Below are positions 28,101-39,321 of a stretch of DNA of 64,000 bases, piece by piece. Numbering within the stretch: position 1 is the first letter of the stretch; every line of letters begins with the position of its first letter. The translations under genes and the position numbers were made by a program. Source of the DNA: Linanthus parryae (lineage: Eukaryota > Streptophyta > Magnoliopsida > Ericales > Polemoniaceae). Location: assembly GCA_023055425.1 (NCBI GenBank), contig JALGPY010000002.1, positions 139,559,927 through 139,623,926 on the forward strand. Direction: 5' to 3'. The notes under the pieces were generated by a model. It made no database searches. It was not told the DNA's origin and saw nothing but the letters and a program-made list of their open reading frames with translations.

Positions 28101-30824
28101 ATGTCGTCGTCTCTAATGCAGAGTCCTTGATATTATGCGGGCAGATGCACAGAAAGATCCTGCAACTGATCCAAATGCCCTGAGTGCTAGGTTATTAATT
28201 GATCAGGTTCAAACATTTCTCTTGTCTACTTGTGTGGATTATAATGTTGTTCACAATATATGATTAAGTTAGGCCAGAAAAATTTGGGTACGCGAAGCTC
28301 TATTCAGCCCGTTCCTTTATCTTTAGAGAAATTTGTTAATGTTGACATCCACTTATTTATGTGATTTTTCTGCAAGGACTTGTGGGTTCGTCTCAATTGT
28401 TCTAGTCTGACTACCTATCTTCAATATTTCAGGTGGACAGGAAATTAGTTAAGCAGACAGTGATGACATCGGTCTATGGTGTTACTTATATTGGTGCTCG
28501 CGACCAAATGAAGAAGAGACTGAAAGAGCGTTGCGCTATTGAAGATGATGAACAGTGCTTTGCGGCTGCATGTTATGCTGCAAAAGTAGGACTGCATCTC
28601 TATTCCTCCCCTTCCAAAAAGATATATCTTTTGTCAGATTGAATGCTTGTATTTTCTCTGATGGTGTACTTGTTTAACTCATGATACGTAAAGTATGTAA
28701 CGTTGATCACTGTATGGCAGACCACATTGACAGCATTGGGAGAGATGTTTGAAGCTGCTCGAAGTATCATGAGCTGGCTCGGTGACTGTGCGAAGGTGAG
28801 TTCATTTTTTTTTTTTGTTACTTGGTTATCATGGTTAATCTGGTTCTCTTTTAAAGTCACTTGAGAGAGAGAGATTTTTACTTGGTCATCTTGATTAAAC
28901 TAGTTCGTCATTGAACTAGTTCATTTGTTTTCTTTTAAATCCACACTCATCATTGGAGTATATTTAATCCATGCGCCAAAAAAATTGAAAGGCACATCAT
29001 AGCTGCAGAGTTAGACTGCAAAGAGCCCTATCCTTTACACTTATGGCATTAGGATTGTGTGTGTCATCCCGCCTGTAAAATGTTACCGAAGCACCCCATT
29101 TTTTGGAACACAGTCATGGCTGATTAATTTGTCTTTTTTCATATGAGAACTCCTAAAACCTCCTATCACTCTCTGAATCGGTTTCATGCAACATAATCTC
29201 ATTCTTGCTGTGTAACAGGTCCTAATCAGCATTTTTTTGTCGACATCAGGAATTTTATGGACCATACATTGTAATTAGCCTGAGTGTGCATTGTTTAAAC
29301 TATGTAGAGAAGTAGAGAATCGGATACCAGACTCGTGGTTGTTTTAGGGTTAGTTTTTATGTGAATTCACTGCATAGCATTGCATTACTTCTTCTGTATG
29401 AGATCTCGTTTAAAAGATCTTACTTCCATTATCTAATTGATTGTTTACTGTGAGTAACAGATTATAGCATCAGAGAATCAACCTGTGCGCTGGATTACTC
29501 CTCTTGGGCTGCCTGTGGTTCAACCGTACCGCAAACTGGGAAGACACTATGTAAGATAATGATGCATTTAGCTTTAAGAATAGTTAGTGCTTGTTTGGGA
29601 AACCTGATTTTAAGCAGAACTCATTTTAATTTAATTATGCTTGGCACACTATTTTGCAATTGCGATTAAAATCTGTTATGGGCCAAAACTCTGCAGATTT
29701 TTAATCTCCAATTTTGGAGATTCTCCCACATTCAGCAGAATTTGAGCTTATACCAAACAACTATAGAATTTTCAACTGCTTCACATTTTCAGCCAGCTTA
29801 TTTTCTCAGATTATTTTCGGCCAATTACTTATAATTTCAGATGGTACCAGCAACTAGTGTACCTCTTTACCTGTTTCTGCTCTTTAACTTTGTCGAGAAT
29901 GAACCATTGAACTTACTGCAGATTAAGACTTCGCTCCAGGTCTTGAGTCTACAACGTGAAACTGACCAGGTATCGTCATTACTTCCATGCCTGTATGTGT
30001 GTGTTGCTTCCAGGGATCTATGAATATGGCATGGTGTTTTATTCCTTTTAATCTACCGTCCATGTTTGTATGAATATTACTCAGCATCGGGTTCAGAAAA
30101 TTTGAATCTTAGAGGTTACTGCCAAATTGTGTTTTGTTTGGCCTTTAAATGCAAGTCTTGCATGTTCTATTCAGCTCCTTCGATGGTACTTGGATCTGAT
30201 TAAACACAATATTCACCAACTATTTCCAGGTCATGGTAAACAGGCAGAGAACAGCTTTTCCTCCAAATTTTGTTCATTCCCTAGATGGTTCACATATGAT
30301 GATGTCTGCTATTGCCTGTAGTAAGGCAGGCTTGAATTTTGCAGGTTTAATCTCTCTCTCTCTCACACGCGTACCCACTTCTTGGTTGTTGCTTTGAATT
30401 ACTAACTCTTACAATGAACAAAAATCTGCCCCCAGGTGTACATGATTCGTACTGGACACATGCATGTGACGTTGACGAAATGAACAGAATACTCAGAGAG
30501 AAGTTTGTTGCACTTTACGAGGCACCAATTCTGGAAAATGTAAGCGTCTATACTTGCCTGTTACAAGGATTATTTTTCCTTTCCTGCCTATACGAAAAAT
30601 CACGAATCTAATCTTAGCTTTTTTCTGTCTTTGAAATCCTGTGTAAATGTCACTGCATGAAATCTGTTTTGTGGACTCTTTTTGTTGATGAAGAAATATT
30701 TTTCTGTGAACAGTTGTTGGAAAGCTTTGAGAAGTCCTTCCCTAAGTTAAAATTCCCTCCTCTGCCGGAGCGAGGAGACTTCGATTTGAGGGAAGTGTTG
30801 GAATCCCCATATTTCTTCAACTGA
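9401..30824 (+). CDS. RPOT1/RPOT2: Organellar phage-type RNA polymerase (RPOT, mitochondrial type), 19 exons
   Basis: This is a nuclear gene for a single-subunit, T7-like DNA-directed RNA polymerase that transcribes organellar DNA. Exons: 9401-10189, 17676-17885, 17971-18101, 18191-18254, 18386-18444, 18716-18833, 19274-19387, 19470-19601, 19687-20103, 21212-21262, 23109-23179, 28122-28206, 28433-28585, 28721-28795, 29461-29550, 29922-29969, 30230-30344, 30436-30539 and 30714-30824. They total 2937 nt, or 978 aa, the usual plant RPOT length. All introns are GT-AG with matching phases. The start is fixed by an in-frame TGA at 9383-9385. The N-terminus, beginning [16 protein letters not shown], is basic and hydroxylated like a mitochondrial presequence. 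Visible motifs are DFRGR (D557, R561), motif A starting at D679, motif B (R750, K754, Y762, G763), motif C with D888 in HSLDGSHM, and the C-terminal PYFFN. Several blocks look closer to RPOT2 (dual-targeted) than RPOT1, but a phylogeny is needed to choose. No break was found. Confidence 0.96.
15415..15840. mobile_element. Non-autonomous TIR element (hAT- or MULE-type MITE)
   Basis: Perfect 18-bp terminal inverted repeats, CTATGTTACCAGAAACGT, lie at 15415-15432 and, inverted, at 15823-15840. The flanks repeat GTGTGAAC (15407-15414 and 15841-15848), an 8-bp target duplication typical of hAT. If the shared C is given to the flank, the duplication becomes 9 bp, typical of Mutator-like elements. 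The interior (about 390 bp) is unusually GC-rich and is full of short cGTTTC/GTACc words in both orientations, which look like subterminal binding sites. There is no coding capacity. It is harmlessly placed within RPOT intron 1. Confidence 0.8.
15985..16154 (-). repeat. TRIM 3' LTR
   Basis: This 170-bp terminal repeat is the left copy on the + strand and is the 3' LTR of the minus-strand element. It is adjacent to the polypurine tract complement at 16155-16166. Confidence 0.92.
16408..16577 (-). repeat. TRIM 5' LTR
   Basis: This 170-bp terminal repeat is the right copy on the + strand and is the 5' LTR of the minus-strand element. It is followed, in element orientation, by the Met-tRNA primer binding site at 16393-16405. 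Confidence 0.92.
20104..21211 (+). other. RPOT intron 9 (1.1 kb) with a Stowaway-like MITE
   Basis: This intron separates the DFRGR exon from the motif A exon. It contains the MITE described at 20823-21065. A short near-duplication of 'ttttttaatgtgtata' lies at about 21099-21140. Confidence 0.85.
20823..21065. mobile_element. Stowaway/Tc1-mariner-like MITE
   Basis: The left end is CTCCCTCCTGAAATGACTGTCC. The right end, read on the other strand, is CTCCATCCACCCAACAAACTGTCC, which gives imperfect inverted repeats of the common plant CTCC(C/A)TCC family. Both ends are flanked by TA (20821-20822 and 21066-21067), the target duplication of mariner-type elements. It is 243 bp long and non-coding. 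Confidence 0.7.
21212..21262 (+). CDS. RPOT1/RPOT2: RPOT exon 10: catalytic motif A micro-exon
   Basis: This 51-nt exon encodes exactly the motif A block [16 protein letters not shown] plus T. D679 corresponds to T7 RNAP Asp537, one of the two metal-binding catalytic aspartates. It is bounded by TTCAG and GTAAAG, lies alone between introns of 1.1 and 1.8 kb, and is too short to be found by ORF searches. Confidence 0.95.
21263..23108 (+). other. RPOT intron 10 (1.8 kb)
   Basis: The intron is GT-AG and AT-rich. A 20-bp word near 22584-22620 is repeated at about 22637-22655 ('aaaaggatcatgttcacctg'), a small local duplication. Nothing else could be assigned. Confidence 0.8.
26812..26855 (+). repeat. 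(CCA)n/(TCA)n microsatellite
   Basis: About ten CCA/ACC units are followed by four ATC units within RPOT intron 11. The Thr-rich and Gly-rich frames running through it are artefacts of the repeat. Confidence 0.9.
27540..27793. mobile_element. Stowaway-like MITE (approximate ends)
   Basis: The left end contains TTCATCCACAAAAGTTG and the right end, inverted, contains CCCATACCACAAAAAGTGG. This is an imperfect inverted repeat of the widespread plant 'CATCCACAAAAAGTGG' MITE type. The interior is AT-rich and non-coding. A clear TA duplication could not be fixed, so the ends are approximate. Confidence 0.5.
28433..28585 (+). CDS. RPOT1/RPOT2: RPOT exon 13: motif B (fingers/O-helix)
   Basis: This exon encodes residues 748-798. 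It contains [17 protein letters not shown], the RxxxKxxxxxxxYG motif B. R750, K754 and Y762 match T7 RNAP Arg627, Lys631 and Tyr639, which bind the incoming NTP and discriminate ribose. Confidence 0.95.
29590..29842. mobile_element. Possible small MITE in RPOT intron 15
   Basis: The left part 'gcttgtttggga' and the internal 'taccaaacaact' (near 29752) are partly inverted to each other, a pattern common in plant hAT/Tourist-type MITEs. The terminal repeat is short and no target duplication was found. It occupies most of intron 15 (29551-29921). Confidence 0.25.
30230..30344 (+). CDS. RPOT1/RPOT2: RPOT exon 17: motif C
   Basis: This exon encodes residues 870-907, with [21 protein letters not shown]888 is the second catalytic aspartate (T7 Asp812). 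The exon ends in phase 1 and joins exon 18, which supplies [14 protein letters not shown]. Confidence 0.95.
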
Positions 30825-31360
30825 TCCATGAAAGAGGCTTTGTATTAGAATTTCTAGTCCCCTCCGTTAATTATACTATATACCTACACGATACACCTCA
30901 TCTCAGTTCACAGAAAGGAACGGGAGTGAGAAAATGGGAAACAGTTGGGCATTTCTTTGGAGGTGGTCTCTGATCCGATGCACATAAACTTGGCAACACG
31001 TCCGGAGATTGTCTTCTTCAGAGTGAAAACTACGCTATCACAAGCAATCATGAAGGTTGTTCATAGTCTTGTGTTGTGAACTCCTATGCTGGTGGAGGAA
31101 CGCTCGCTGCCTTGAATTGGATCCTACACTGCTCAGTGTAATATGGAAAATATCGGGGCTGCCTCGGTGCAGTAGATCATGTTCGCAAAAGATCAGGCCG
31201 AGGCTGAGTTGATTGTTGACTTGTGTGCTCTCTAGTCTTGTGTGGTGTAATTATTCTTTTACCAAGCGACACCGAACTGCTTATGTATTCCATAAAAGAT
31301 TCAAAAGGATACTAGCAGTGTAGACATTGTAACTGTTTACTCCCTGTTAATAGGGTTCTG

Positions 31361-31366
31361 AATAAA
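31361..31366 (+). terminator. Candidate RPOT poly(A) signal (AATAAA)
   Basis: AATAAA lies 537 bp after the stop codon, at the end of a moderately GC-containing 3' UTR-like stretch. The sequence then becomes strongly AT-rich and intergenic. A 3' UTR of about 0.55 kb would be reasonable. Confidence 0.45.
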
Positions 31367-31399
31367 AGTTGCAATTGCCTACTTCGCTGCGCATCAGAG

Positions 31400-32289
31400 T
31401 CTGGCTTTAATGTACTTAGCGCGGGTGCGGGACAAATCGTTTATTTGTGCATCACATGTTTATTTGGTATATGCCTTCTATACCATTGGTAAAGATTTTT
31501 TTTTTTTTTGTCATCATAGAAAGACATTAGTGAAGTTGTTTGTCCCCATTCAGAAAAAAAAAAGTTTGTTTGTCCCATGTATGAATTATGATTCGTTTTC
31601 TAAACTAGCTTTTAACCCACTAAAAAAAACTATTATTTTTTAGCATTAATAGAAGAAAAAAATATTTTCATTGTCTTCATTTGACAACAAAACTTTCTCT
31701 CATAAATGTTTTTTTTTTTTTGTTGAATGCATAAATAAGTTTTTCCAAGCAAATTGTGTTACCTTTTATTGATAAATTTATATAACATAATTCATATTTC
31801 TATTTTATTTCTCTCGTTCAAAAGTTAAATGAGATATATGGAATGACCTTATTTATGGATCATGTCATTACCATCTGAAATTGAAATTTCTTAGACAATA
31901 GTCTCATTTTTTTTCTAACAATTTATTTCTTTTGATTTGCATAAATAAAATTTTCAAATAAAATTATTTCATTTTTAAGTTATGATATAAAAGTAAGTGA
32001 TAGCAATGTCACATGACATTATCTAAGAAGACGAATGAAATATATGGAATGACTTGAATTATGGATCATGTCATCATCATCTGAAATTAAAATTCCAAAA
32101 ATAATAAAGTCTCATTTTGGCAGTAGCCTTTTACCTCTCTGATTTGTTTAAATGAGTTTTGCAAATTAAACTCTTTCATTTTAAGTATATTACGTTTTCT
32201 TTTAACCATTTATATGAAATTAATTAATAGACACTGTCACTCTCATGCATTAAGAATACATTTTCAAATTGTATAGAGTATAGATTGTA
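31400..32289. other. AT-rich intergenic DNA
   Basis: There is no gene. The segment is very AT-rich with homopolymer T runs (31498-31509, 31709-31720). Two related stretches, around 31830-31910 and 32035-32115 ('gagatatatggaatgacc...atggatcatgtcat'), form a loose direct duplication about 205 bp apart. Confidence 0.5.
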
Positions 32290-33302
32290 TCAGTAGTAAC
32301 CATAATTTGCAAAAAACAGGCATATAGGCAAGTGGATACCCGCATTTTAAAACAATGCACAACGGGTCCCAAATTTTAGATAATCGTGCAAGTGAGTATC
32401 CTTCCATTAAGTTTCCGTTTACTTTGGACGTAAAAATATAAAAAGATTATTTTACCCCTTAATTTCACCTATTTTTTTTAAAATGCAAGTTTTACTGACA
32501 AATCTAAAAAAAATAAAAATAATAAAATTTTAATTTAGATATGTAAGAAAATGCAATATATTTAATGAAAATTACATATTTTTACATCATTTCAAGATAT
32601 GAAATATGTTTTTATTAACGTATATTTGTCAATCTTAAAGTCTTTAACTTTTTTAACAGTTTTTGGAAAAATTTCAAAATTTCATAATTTCACATTCATT
32701 TTTTAATAAAACAATAACATACAAGTATCTTTGTGCATTTCATTCAATAATACTTTTTACATTTGAATGAAAAACACAAATCATTACAATAAAAAGTTAA
32801 GAGTGTCAGATGTAAATTCTTGTGTCAGATGTTAAAGTGCACAAAGATACTTGAATGTTATTCTTTTATTAAAAAAATACATATGAAATTATGAAATTTT
32901 GAGATTGTTTTTAAAAAATGTTTAAAAAAAGTAAAAGACTTTAAGATTGACGGACATATGTTAATAAAAACATATTTCATATTTTAAAATTATGTAAATA
33001 TGTTTTTCATGAAATATATTGCATTATCTTACATATATCAAATTATTTAATGAAAATGTTATTATTTTTATTTTTTTTAAGATTTGTTAGTAAACCTTGC
33101 ATTTAAAAAAAAAGTTTGAGGTCAAAGTAAGGGCTACAACAGTGTTTTTATATTTTACCGTCCAAAGTTAACCGAAAGTGAACGGAAGGGTACCGACTTG
33201 CACGGAAATCCAAAATTTGGGACACGTGGTGCCCTACTTTGAAATTTGGGTCCCACTTGTTTGTTTTTGCAAATAATGGGTACCCTCGCTGCAATTTAGC
33301 CT
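32290..33302. mobile_element. Foldback (MULE-like) element, copy 1
   Basis: The two halves are long inverted copies of each other. The left arm has 'caagtggatacccgc' and 'gggtcccaaattttaga'; the right arm has the complementary 'ccaaaatttgggacac' and 'gggtcccacttg', ending in 'gcaatttagcc' at 33302. The left terminus is degenerate. The family shares the outer word GGCTAAATTGCACCGGAGGTACCC with the copies at 34.6-37.5 kb. The interior is AT-rich and without coding capacity. Confidence 0.65.
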
Positions 33303-33550
33303 TCATTCGATGATCGACAACTTACATGTTCAATTAACAAAGTGAGAATATTAAGGACGATAATGCAATTATTTTTTGTCTTACACATTGCATTTTGTTA
33401 AGATCATTCATAATCTCATTTTTTCTAATCATGTATACACGTATACAGATATACGATTCCAACCCCTTCTCATTCTCTGTTTTGGTAGAAGAACAATTGA
33501 TTCAAAAATTCGCCTTTTCCCTCTACTATATTCGAACATGCAATCTTATA

Positions 33551-34152
33551 TAGGGGTGTAAGGAAAATTGAATAAACCTGTCAAACCGACCACAAACCGA
33601 AAGGCTAGGTTTTGGATGTTTTTTTTTGGATGTTCGGTTTATCAATTGTTCAATTTTTCACAAACCGGTCTATTCGGTTTGGTTTTTGGTTTGTAAAAAT
33701 ATCATACAGCACCAAACCGAACCGAACCGATATGTGCTTAACGTACTTTTACTACGATGTATATTACGTAAAGTATATTAAATAATCTATAAAAGAGAAA
33801 CACGAGTAGATATATTCATTTAAAATGATTATATTAATCTTAATCTTCTCCATTTGTCTAATGTTTCATCATATTTTCTCTCTAAAATGATAGTTGTGCA
33901 TATTTTTTAAGTCTATTTAATTTAATTTTCTCTTAAAACTTGAAATTTGTTAACAATTTAGTATTATAATATCAATTCAATATTTTTTACGCAAACCGAC
34001 CGCAGCGAACCAAACCGACGTATTTCGGTTTGGTTCGGTTCGTTCATCCTTTCATATGGTTTGGTTTGATTACAAAATTAGTAAATCGATGTATTCGGCT
34101 CGGATTATGGTTTTACCAAAAACCGCACCGAACCGAACCGCTTTTACCCCTA
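33551..34152. mobile_element. hAT-like non-autonomous element
   Basis: The ends are TAGGGGTGTAA at 33551 and TTTTACCCCTA ending at 34152, imperfect inverted repeats with the TAGGG start common in plant hAT elements. The flanks ATCTTATA (33543-33550) and ATCTTATG (34153-34160) match at 7 of 8 positions, as expected for an 8-bp target duplication. Subterminal regions are packed with AAACCGAACC/GGTTCGGTTT words. It is about 600 bp with no transposase. Confidence 0.8.
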
Positions 34153-34641
34153 ATCTTATGCTATGGTCAATAACTGTCTAGTCTTATCGTGGCACGGGCT
34201 ACTTGTTTAATAATCACATTTATGTGTACAAAGTATTAATAGAGGCTATTTAAATTGTCACTATTTACATTGTCGTTATTATGACTACAAAACCAGTCAA
34301 TGGAAAAATACTACATTAATAACATTGTCAATATGTTTATGTACTTTGGAAGGTTGTATATCATCGGGAAAGTGTAAATTTAATGTTTGTTTTCTAAAGC
34401 CAATGAATTGTAATGCAATGTGACAAATAAACTTTCACCCAATTGTAAGAACATCGTAAACTTCTAATAAAAGTTTATTCACTGCACTACTGAAAAGTAT
34501 TGAATAGAGAAATAAGTAAATAGAGAACATCTTGATTCTAAGTTAGATGTATACTTGCTGAGGAAACAATATGTTATTTAAAATTTATTTCATATTTGTA
34601 TGAAGTGTCTAAAACTCAGACTTCACAAAATAAATTATTTA
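34153..34641. other. AT-rich spacer between hAT and foldback elements
   Basis: Nothing is recognisable here. Confidence 0.5.
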
Positions 34642-35706
34642 AGGCTAAATTGCACCGGAGGTACCCATATTTTGTAAAAACAGACAAGTGGGTATCGAAA
34701 TGTCAAAATCGAGCACCAACGGGTACCCAAATTTTGATTTTCGAGCATGTAGGTACCTTCTCTTAACTTCCGGTTAATATTGGACGGAAAAATATAAAAA
34801 GACTATTGTACCCCTTCTTTTCACCTCTCAACTTTTTTATTTTTTAAAATACAAGTTTTAATAAGAAATCTAAAAGAAATTAAAAATAATAAAAAATTTA
34901 TTTAACAATTTGATATATGGAAGAAAATGAAATATATTTCATAATAATTACATATTTTTATATCATTTCAGGATATGAAATATGTATTGTTTACCATATA
35001 TCCGTCAATCTTACAATCTTCAATTTTCTCTTAATAGTTTTAAGAAAAATCTCAAAATTTTATAATTTCACATGTATTTTTTTTATGAAATAATGACATT
35101 CCAGTATCTTTCCGCATTTTATACAATAGTCTTTTTTTACAATTGTAAGAAAAATAAAATCATCACAATAAAAAACTAATTAAAAATATATAAATTATTA
35201 CAATAAAAAAATCTTCAAGAATGTCAGGTGTCAACTCGTGTGTCAGTTGTTAAAATGCACAAAGATACTTGTATGTTATTTTTTTATTAAAAATATACAT
35301 GTGAAATTATGAATTTTGAGATTTTTTTCATAACTGCTAAAAGGAAGTTAAATATTTTAAATTGACGGATATATGTTAATAAAAATAGATTTCATATCTT
35401 TAAATGATGTAAAAATATGTAATTGTAATGAAATATATTGCATTGTCTTACCTATATCGAATTATAAAATTAAAATTATATTATTTTCATTTTTTTAGAT
35501 TTGTTAGTAGAACTTGTTTTTAAAAAAGTTTGTGTTGAAAATAAGGGGGTACAATAGTCTATTTTATATTTTTTCATTCAATATGAACGGAAGGGTAACT
35601 ACTTTCTCAAAAAGCAAAATTTGGGTACTCGTGGTGCTCGATTTTGAAATTTGGGTACCCACTTGCCTGTTTGTACAAAATCTGGGTACCTCCGGTGCAA
35701 TTTTTC
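34642..35706. mobile_element. Foldback (MULE-like) element, copy 2
   Basis: It starts GGCTAAATTGCACCGGAGG and ends with the inverted CCTCCGGTGCAATTTTTCC. The arms stay complementary for hundreds of bases, each with the 'aaaatataaaaagac' and 'aaatatgtaat/atacatgtg' blocks, so the element could fold into a long hairpin. Flanks ATTATTTAA and ATCATTTAA match at 8 of 9 positions, in keeping with a 9-bp Mutator-type target duplication. There is no transposase. Confidence 0.7.
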
Positions 35707-35759
35707 CATCATTTAATTATGTGACATTTGTAGGTTGGTTGAGTGTTGAAATGTTTTAA

Positions 35760-37177
35760 GGCTAAATTGCACCGGAGGTACCCAAAGTTTGCCAAAACGA
35801 GCAAGTAGGTACCCAAATTTCAAAATCGAGCACCGCAGGTCCCAAATTTTGAATTTTCGAGCAAGTAGGTACCCTTCCGTTAACATTCCGTTAAAATTTG
35901 ACGGAAAATTCTAAAAAGACTTTTTTACCCTTATTTTCAACTCCTACTTTTTTTTAAATACAAGTTTTACTAAAAATCTAAAAGTTAATTCAAAAAAATA
36001 ATTTAATAATTTGATATATGTAAGATAATGCAATATATTTCATCAAAATCACATATTTTTACATCATTTCAAGATATGAAAAATGTTTTCATTAACATAT
36101 CCGTCAATCTTAAAGTCTTTAACTTTTTTTAACAGTTTTTTAAGAAAAATCTCAAAACTTTATAATTTCACATGTATTTTTTTAATAAAACATAAAATAC
36201 AAGAATCTTTGTTCATTTTAACAATTCACATAAGACTTGATATCAGACATTCTTGAGTAACTTCTATTGTAATGATTTGTATTTTCATGCGAATGTAAAA
36301 GAGACTATTGTATAAAATGTACAAAGATACTTGTATGTTATTGTTTCTTAAAAAATAGATGTGAAATTATGAAATTTGAGATTCTTTTTAAACACTGTTG
36401 AAAATTAAAGACTTTAAAATGAAATTTGAGATACTTGTACAAAGATACTTGTGTGTTAATTAAAGACTTTAAGACTTTAATATGTTTTTACTAACACATA
36501 TCCGTCAATCTTAAAGTCTTTAATTTTTTTTAACAGTGTTTAAAAAGAATCTCAAATTTCATAATTTCCCATGTAGTTATTAAGAAACAATAACATACAA
36601 GTCTCTTTGTACATTTTATACAATAGTCTCTTTTACATTTGCATGAAAAATACAAATCATTACAATAAAAGCTACTCAAGAATGTCTGGTATCAACTCTT
36701 ATGTGAGTTGTTAAAATGAACAAAGATTCTTGTATGTTATTGTTTTATTAATAAAATACATGTGAAATTATGAAGTTTTGAGATTTTTCTTAAAAACTGT
36801 TAAAAAAACGTTAAAGACTTTAAGATTGACGGATATATGTTAATGAAAACATTTTTCATATCTTGAAATGATGTAAAAATATGTAATTTTGATGAAATAT
36901 ATCGCATTATCTTACATATATCAAATTATTAATTTTTTTTTTTGAATTATTTTTTAGATTTTTAGTAAAAGTTATATTTAAAAAAAAAGTAGGAGGTGAA
37001 AATAAGGGGTAAAAAAGTCTTTTTATAATTTTCCGTCCAATTTTAACGGAAAGTTAACGGAAGGGTACCTACTTGCTCGAAAATCCATAATTTGGGACCT
37101 GTGGTGCTCGATTTTGAAATTTGGGTACCTACTTGCTCGTTTTGGCAAACTTTGGGTACCTCCGGTGCAATTTAGCC
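35760..37177. mobile_element. Foldback (MULE-like) element, copy 3
   Basis: It starts GGCTAAATTGCACCGGAGG near 35760 and ends with the perfectly inverted CCTCCGGTGCAATTTAGCC at 37177. Internal arms repeat the blocks of copies 1 and 2. The centre (about 36220-36720) holds extra inverted and direct copies of the 'cttgtatgttatt..gtgaaattatgaa' module, so it is longer than copy 2. No target duplication was seen. It lies only 53 bp from copy 2. Confidence 0.75.
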
Positions 37178-37491
37178 TTTGCAAAAACCTGCAAGTGAGT
37201 ACCCAAATTCAAAATTATGCACCACAAGTACCCAAATTTTCAAAACCGGAGGTACCCAACGTTAAGTGCCGTTATACTAAGTGGATGGAATTGACACGTG
37301 TCGTCCTAGTCACCCAACGGGTAGGCTAATTGCACCGGAAGTACCCATAGTTTGTAAAAACAGGCAAGTGGGTACCCAAACTTTAACATCGTGCACCACG
37401 GGTCCCAAACTTTGGATTTTCGTGCAAGTGCGTACCCTTAATTTAGTTTTCTGTTAACTTTCCATCGATATTGAAAAAAAAATATAAAAAG
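37178..37491. mobile_element. Foldback element fragments (copies 4 and 5)
   Basis: The segment 37178-37255 repeats the 'caagtgagtacccaaatt..gcaccac' arm module. A new copy begins GGCTAATTGCACCGGAAGTACCC at about 37326 and is cut off at 37491, where a copia LTR begins. The other half of this copy is not in the next 5 kb, consistent with interruption by the LTR element. Confidence 0.6.
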
Positions 37492-38172
37492 TGTTGGAGG
37501 AGATGCCCTAGAGGAAATCTATATTTAAGTATGAACATTGTTTGGCTAGAATATTAAATTATTTTTTATGAAGATATTTAATATATCGAAGTCCTTAGAT
37601 TACAATGTGTTGTTTATCTTAAATATCCTGAGTCCATTGTATTGATTAACATGACAGATCACTATAGAATTTTATGTGGGTAGATTGATATGGAGATGTC
37701 AAGTCTAACACATGGCTATGCATTAGTAGTAATGGCATACTGGATTGACCAACAACGAGAAGAACACATTGAATTATGTTAACGTCACAAGTGCTTCCCG
37801 TAGTGACAACGGTATTGTGGTCCTTAGACTTGAAGTCACTAGGTACTCGAGTTGTGAAATATCATGTTTTGGTATTGTCAAACGTTACGCCCTAACTAGG
37901 TAACTATAAAGATAGTCATCGGGCATGGTAGGAAGCAAGCTTAGAGATGTCAGTGATGCAGAGAGGACTTGTCCCTCCCACATAATGGGAGAAAATATCC
38001 ACGACCACTCGAGGGGTAGCGCTTACAGAATGTCTGGCCAGACATAGATAAATCAATATGGAGATATTGATGTTATCTGTATAGATAAGTCTAGTCCCAG
38101 GACCGAGAAACTATGGATTGAATATACGAGTGTGACAATTATGTCTCATGTCCAATTCGAATATAGAGACAA
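37492..38172 (+). repeat. Ty1/copia LTR, truncated outer copy
   Basis: This begins TGTTGGAGGAGATGCC and is collinear for about 680 bp with the complete LTR that starts at 38173, including the 'gtccttag..acaatgtgttgtttatctt' block. It stops abruptly at 'gagacaa', exactly where the second LTR starts. In the second LTR the equivalent point (near 38873) continues. This is what an LTR-into-LTR insertion would produce. Confidence 0.8.
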
Positions 38173-39251
38173 TGTTGGAATAGATGCCATAGAGGCAATC
38201 TTATTTAGTATGAACATTGTTTTTGGCTAAAATAATCATTTTATTATTAATGGAGATATTTAATGTAATGAAGTCCTTAGTTTACAATGTGTTGTTTATC
38301 TTAAATATCCCTAGTCCGTTATATTGATTAACAGGACGATCAACTATAGAATAGTATGTGGGTAGATTGATATGGAGATATCAAGTCTAGCACATGGGTA
38401 TGCATTAGGGGTAATGGCCTACTGGATTGACCCACTAACGAGAAGGCTACAGACAGGTTATGTAAAGTCACAAGTGCTTCTCGTAGTGACAACGATATTG
38501 TGGTCCTTAGACTTGAAATCACTAGATACTCTAGTTGTGAAATATCATACTTTGATATTATCAAGCGTTTCGCCTTAACCGGAAACTATAAAGATAGTTA
38601 TCGGGCATGATAGGAAGCAAGCATAGAGATGGTAGTGATGTAGAGAAGATTTGTCCCTCCCACATAACGGGAGCAAATATCCGCTGCCAATTTTTTTAAT
38701 TGAAAAAAAGAGTCGAGGGGTAGTGCTTATAGAATGTCTTGCCCGAATCAGATAAATCAATATAGGATATTAATGTTATCAGCATGGAGACTATTCCCAG
38801 GATCGAGAAACTATGGATTGAATATACGAGTGTGACCTGTATGTCTCGTGTCCAATCCGGATATAGAGACAAAGGAATAATACAATACGGTAACATTGGT
38901 CACAAGGTTTGTCAAAGTAATGACTATTTCTATTAGTTGGGTTTCATTGATGTCTTGCTAGGGGCCGCTCTATGTTAGTAATTGTTACTACCAACTAATT
39001 AGAAACCTATTGGGTATCACGCCCTATGGATTAAACTAGACTTGAGTAATTAATATAATTAATTAAATAAAAGGATCAATACGCAACTACTTGAAAACTT
39101 AGAAGGACTAATTTGCAAGTTGGACTAATCCATGTAAGGACATGATTAGTAGAGGGGTTATTATGTAGTTAACAAGGAGTTGTTAGACTATATAAAGAAC
39201 ACTCCTAGCTTTTTTCTCATAAGTGGCATAATTATTATCACACGAGAGAGA

Positions 39252-39321
<70 letters not shown>

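Larger units (their letters stand above)
23180..28121 (+). other. RPOT intron 11 (4.9 kb)
   Basis: This is the second longest intron. It splits an Arg codon between residues 718 and 720. It starts with a TA/TATC-rich microsatellite (about 23197-23236). It also contains a (CCA)n tract at about 26812-26843 and a Stowaway-like MITE near 27540-27793. The pyrimidine-rich block 23570-23660 and the GC-richer block 24370-24620 are unassigned and carry only chance ORFs. Confidence 0.8.
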
